Shown here: positions 61,262-64,000 of the stretch, one piece after another
Layout: the number at the start of each line of letters is the position of its first letter
Position numbering within the stretch: position 1 is the first letter of the stretch
Assembly (NCBI GenBank): GCA_001725255.1
Contig: MEFV01000017.1
Coordinates: forward strand, 1 to 64,000
DNA length: 64,000 nt
From: Comamonas sp. SCN 67-35
Lineage (GTDB): Bacteria > Pseudomonadota > Gammaproteobacteria > Burkholderiales > Burkholderiaceae_C
Reading direction: 5' to 3'
Translations under genes and position numbers: made by a program
Notes under the pieces: model-generated
Database searches by the model: none
What the model was told of the DNA's origin: nothing
What the model saw: only the letters and a program-made list of their open reading frames with translations

Positions 61262-62834
61262 ATGAACACCACCGCCAAGGAAACCGAGCGCGCCGAGCTG
61301 CACAAGACCATCTGGCGCATCGCCAACGACCTGCGCGGCAGCGTCGATGGCTGGGACTTCAAGACCTACGTGCTCGGCATGCTGTTCTACCGCTTCATCT
61401 CGGAGAACCTGACCCGCTACCTCAACGAACAGGAACGGCGTGCCGGTAACCCCGATTTCGACTACGCGCAGCTCTCCACGCTGGACGCCGAGCAGGGCCG
61501 CGCCGAAACCGTGCGCGAAAAAGGCTTCTACATCCTGCCCGGCGAGCTGTTCGCCAACGTGCGCGAGCGCGCCGCGTTCGACGCCAACCTGAACGAAACC
61601 CTGGCGCGCGTCTTCGCCAACATCGAACGCTCGGCCATGGGCAGCGACAGCGAAGACGACCTCAAGGGCCTGTTCGACGACCTCGACGTGAACAGCAGCA
61701 AGCTCGGCCCCACGGTCGCCAGGCGCAACGAAAAGCTCGTCAAGCTGCTCGACGCCATCGGCGATCTGCCGCTGGCCAGTGGCGAGAGCGGCGGCAACGG
61801 CTTTGCCGACAACACCATCGACCTGTTCGGCGACGCCTACGAATACCTGATGCAGATGTACGCATCCACCGCCGGAAAATCCGGCGGCGAGTTCTACACG
61901 CCGCAGGAAGTCTCCGAGCTGCTCGCGCGCATCGCCGTCGTCGGCAAGACCGAGGTCAACAAGGTGTACGACCCAGCGTGCGGCTCGGGCTCGCTGCTGC
62001 TCAAGTTCGCCAAGGTGCTGGGGCCGGACAAGGTGCGCCAGGGCTTCTTCGGGCAGGAAATCAACCTCACCACCTACAACCTGTGCCGCATCAACATGTT
62101 CCTGCACGACGTGAACTACGAGAAGTTCGACATCGCGCACGGCGACACGCTACGACGAGCCCTTCGAGGCCATTGTTTCCAACCCACCGTACTCGATCAA
62201 ATGGGACGGCGACGCCAACCCACTGCTCATCAACGACCCGCGCTTCGCGCCCGCCGGCGTGCTTGCGCCCAAGAGCAAGGCCGACCTCGCCTTCACCATG
62301 CACATCCTGAGCTGGCTCGCGACCAGCGGCACCGCGGCCATTGTCGAATTCCCCGGCGTGCTCTACCGCGGCGGCGCCGAGCAGAAGATTCGCCAGTACC
62401 TGATCGACAACAACTACGTCGACGCCGTCATCCAGCTCCCGCCCGACCTGTTCTTTGGCACCACCATCGCCACCTGCGTCATCGTGCTGAAGAAATCCAA
62501 ACGCGACAACAGCACATTGTTCATCGATGCCTGCGCCGAATTCGTGCGCAGCGGCAACAAGAACAAGCTGACAGACGCCAATCAGCAGAAGGTGCTGGAT
62601 GCCTTTACCGCCCGCACGGATGTGGAGCACTTCGCCAGGCTGGTTGAAAACGGCGACATTGCCGCCAACGGCTACAACATCGCCGTGTCGTCGTATGTTG
62701 AACAGGAAGACACGCGCGAGGCCGTGGACATCCGCGCGCTCAATGCCGACATCGCGCGAATCGTGGCGCGGCAGGCTGAGCTGCGCACGCAGATCGACGC
62801 CATCGTGGCCGATCTGGAGGGAGAGCACACATGA
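61262..62834 (+). pseudogene. hsdM: Type I restriction-modification DNA methyltransferase HsdM, frameshifted
   Basis: The first frame encodes a normal HsdM start ([39 protein letters not shown]) and the AdoMet motif [15 protein letters not shown], as far as HGDTL. At about 62150 the frame breaks. The continuation [21 protein letters not shown], with the catalytic NPPY motif, is in the next frame and runs to a normal C-terminus ending at 62834. Compared with relatives a few residues between GDTL and DEPF are missing, so a small deletion (not a multiple of three) is likely. No slippage tract is evident. It overlaps rhuM by four bases (ATGA). Either the methylase is dead, or this is an assembly error. 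Confidence 0.85.
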
Positions 62835-63835
62835 CTAGACAGCCCGGTGGAGAAATCATTCTTTACCCACGCAGCGAGGGCGAGCCGGCCATCGAGGTAC
62901 GCCTTGATGGCGAAACGGTCTGGCTGACCCAGGATCAGATGGCTGATCTGTTCGGCAGGGCAAAGTCAACCATCAACGAGCACATCAAGAGCGTGTTCGA
63001 GGAGGGAGAGCTGGTACCGGAGCAGGTGATGAGGAAATTCGGAATTTCCGAATTTTCTACCAAGCCCACCAACCTCTACAACCTGGACGTCATCATTTCA
63101 GTGGGCTACCGGGTCAAGTCGCAGCAAGGTACCCAGTTCCGCATCTGGGCCACCCAGCGCCTGCGCGAATATCTGGTCAAGGGCTTCACCATGGACGACG
63201 CCCGCCTGAAGAATCTGGGCGGCGGCAGCTACTGGAAAGAGCTGCTCGATCGCATCCGCGACATCCGATCCAGCGAGAAGGTGCTCTATCGGCAGGTGCT
63301 CGACCTGTATGCCACCAGCGTCGATTACGACCCCGGGGCCAAAGCCAGCCTCAGCTTCTTCAAGACCGTGCAGAACAAACTGCATTACGCCGCCCACGGC
63401 CAGACGGCGGCGGAAGTCATCAAACAACGCGCCGATGCCGGCAAACCCTTCATGGGGCTGCTTTCCTTCAGCGGCGCACGGCCCACCAAGGCCGAAGTGG
63501 GCAACGCCAAGAACTATCTGAACGCCAACGAATTGAAACGGCTCAACACCTTGGTATCGGCCTACTTCGATGCCGCCGAATTCCGCGCCATGAACCACGA
63601 GCCCACCTACATGAAGGATTGGCTCTCGCACCTGGAGCAATTGATCACGGCCATGGGCGGCAAGGCCTTGCAGGGATCGGGCAAGATCAGCCATCAGGCC
63701 GCGCTGGCACACGCCGAAGCCGAATACGCCAAGTTCCGCGCACAACAGGATGTCCTGCCGTCCGACGTGGAGGCGGCCTATCTGCAAACCGTGAAGGCGG
63801 CGGCAAAGAAAATCACCGCGAAGAAAAAGCCATGA
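62831..63835 (+). CDS. rhuM: RhuM-family protein in a type I RM locus
   Basis: This 334-residue protein is of the RhuM (virulence protein) family. It has EIILYPRSEGEPAIEVRLDGETVWLTQDQMADLFG at the N-terminus, and NLDVIISVGYRVKSQQGTQFRIWATQRLREYLVKGF. Such proteins often sit between hsdM and hsdS; their role is not known. It starts within the hsdM stop (ATGA) and itself overlaps hsdS by four bases, so the locus is one operon. Confidence 0.88.
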   Translation: MTRQPGGEIILYPRSEGEPAIEVRLDGETVWLTQDQMADLFGRAKSTINEHIKSVFEEGELVPEQVMRKFGISEFSTKPTNLYNLDVIISVGYRVKSQQGTQFRIWATQRLREYLVKGFTMDDARLKNLGGGSYWKELLDRIRDIRSSEKVLYRQVLDLYATSVDYDPGAKASLSFFKTVQNKLHYAAHGQTAAEVIKQRADAGKPFMGLLSFSGARPTKAEVGNAKNYLNANELKRLNTLVSAYFDAAEFRAMNHEPTYMKDWLSHLEQLITAMGGKALQGSGKISHQAALAHAEAEYAKFRAQQDVLPSDVEAAYLQTVKAAAKKITAKKKP

Positions 63836-64000
63836 GCCGCATTGATGAACTGATTGCCAAGCATTGCCCGGAGGGGGTGGAATTCAAGGCGCTGGGGCAA
63901 GCCGGCACGATCACGCGCGGCAAGCGATTCGTTAAGGCCGACATGATCGAGACCGGAACTCCCTGCATCCACTACGGAGAGATTTATACGAAGTACGGTA
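63832..64000 (+). CDS. hsdS: Type I restriction enzyme specificity subunit HsdS (partial, N-terminus)
   Basis: The first 56 residues are visible (MSRIDELIAKHCPEGVEFK, and RGKRFVKADMIETGTPCIHYGEIYTKYG). They match the start of HsdS target recognition domain 1. The rest of the gene lies beyond the right edge, as would hsdR. Confidence 0.88.
   Translation, partial: MSRIDELIAKHCPEGVEFKALGQAGTITRGKRFVKADMIETGTPCIHYGEIYTKYG

Noticed and set aside
1..64000. CRISPR array or prophage
   Set aside because: No regularly spaced direct repeats and no phage structural genes were seen.

Overview
The window looks like chromosomal DNA of a nitrate-respiring betaproteobacterium of the family Comamonadaceae (Acidovorax / Alicycliphilus / Diaphorobacter-like). 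The reasons are high GC, a nar cluster with separate narK1 and narK2, the tmRNA tag ANDERFALAA, zapA followed by 6S RNA, and a comamonad-style short dispersed repeat. This placement is inferred from gene content; no database search was possible.

Layout. 1-11966: respiratory nitrate reduction. On the minus strand run narK1, narK2, narG and a partial narH. A divergent TDT-family transporter, the sensor/regulator pair narX-narL and mobA (molybdenum cofactor) follow. 12005-20239: a four-gene acyl-CoA operon (ligase, thiolase, saccharopine-dehydrogenase-like protein, acyl-CoA dehydrogenase) with a divergent MalT-like regulator. 20280-30785: cobalamin uptake and salvage. Here btuB-cobU-btuF-btuC-btuD-cobO sits behind a cobalamin riboswitch, and a separate ogt-cobD-cobC operon and an ECF sigma / anti-sigma / small secreted protein operon lie alongside. 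30858-31625: zapB-like gene, zapA and 6S RNA. 31651-35417: two c-di-GMP genes. 35772-40777: an ABC exporter (HlyD, RbbA-like fusion, permease).

41203-46018 is compositionally different (visibly AT-richer) and looks acquired. It carries a Crp/Fnr-family regulator and, convergent to it, a heme operon of Gram-positive type: ferrochelatase CpfC, coproporphyrinogen oxidase CgoX, a DinB-like protein and a ChdC/HemQ-type coproheme decarboxylase. A perfect FNR/DNR-type box lies about 42 bases upstream of a predicted start of this operon. An IS3-family remnant, a DUF5666 lipoprotein whose stop codon lies in the IS remnant, and a gene-poor stretch follow, up to the 3' end of tmRNA (48843-49221).

49281-61201 is core genome: purL, map, glnD, a membrane protein, sbcB, mltB and a CoA-binding protein. 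61262-64000 begins a type I restriction-modification locus (hsdM, rhuM, partial hsdS); hsdM is frameshifted as sequenced.

The two most notable observations are the self-contained Gram-positive-type heme module with its candidate regulator and operator, and a dispersed repeat of about 55-70 bp with at least seven copies. Several copies are translated in frame inside conserved genes, including purL, cobU and cobC.
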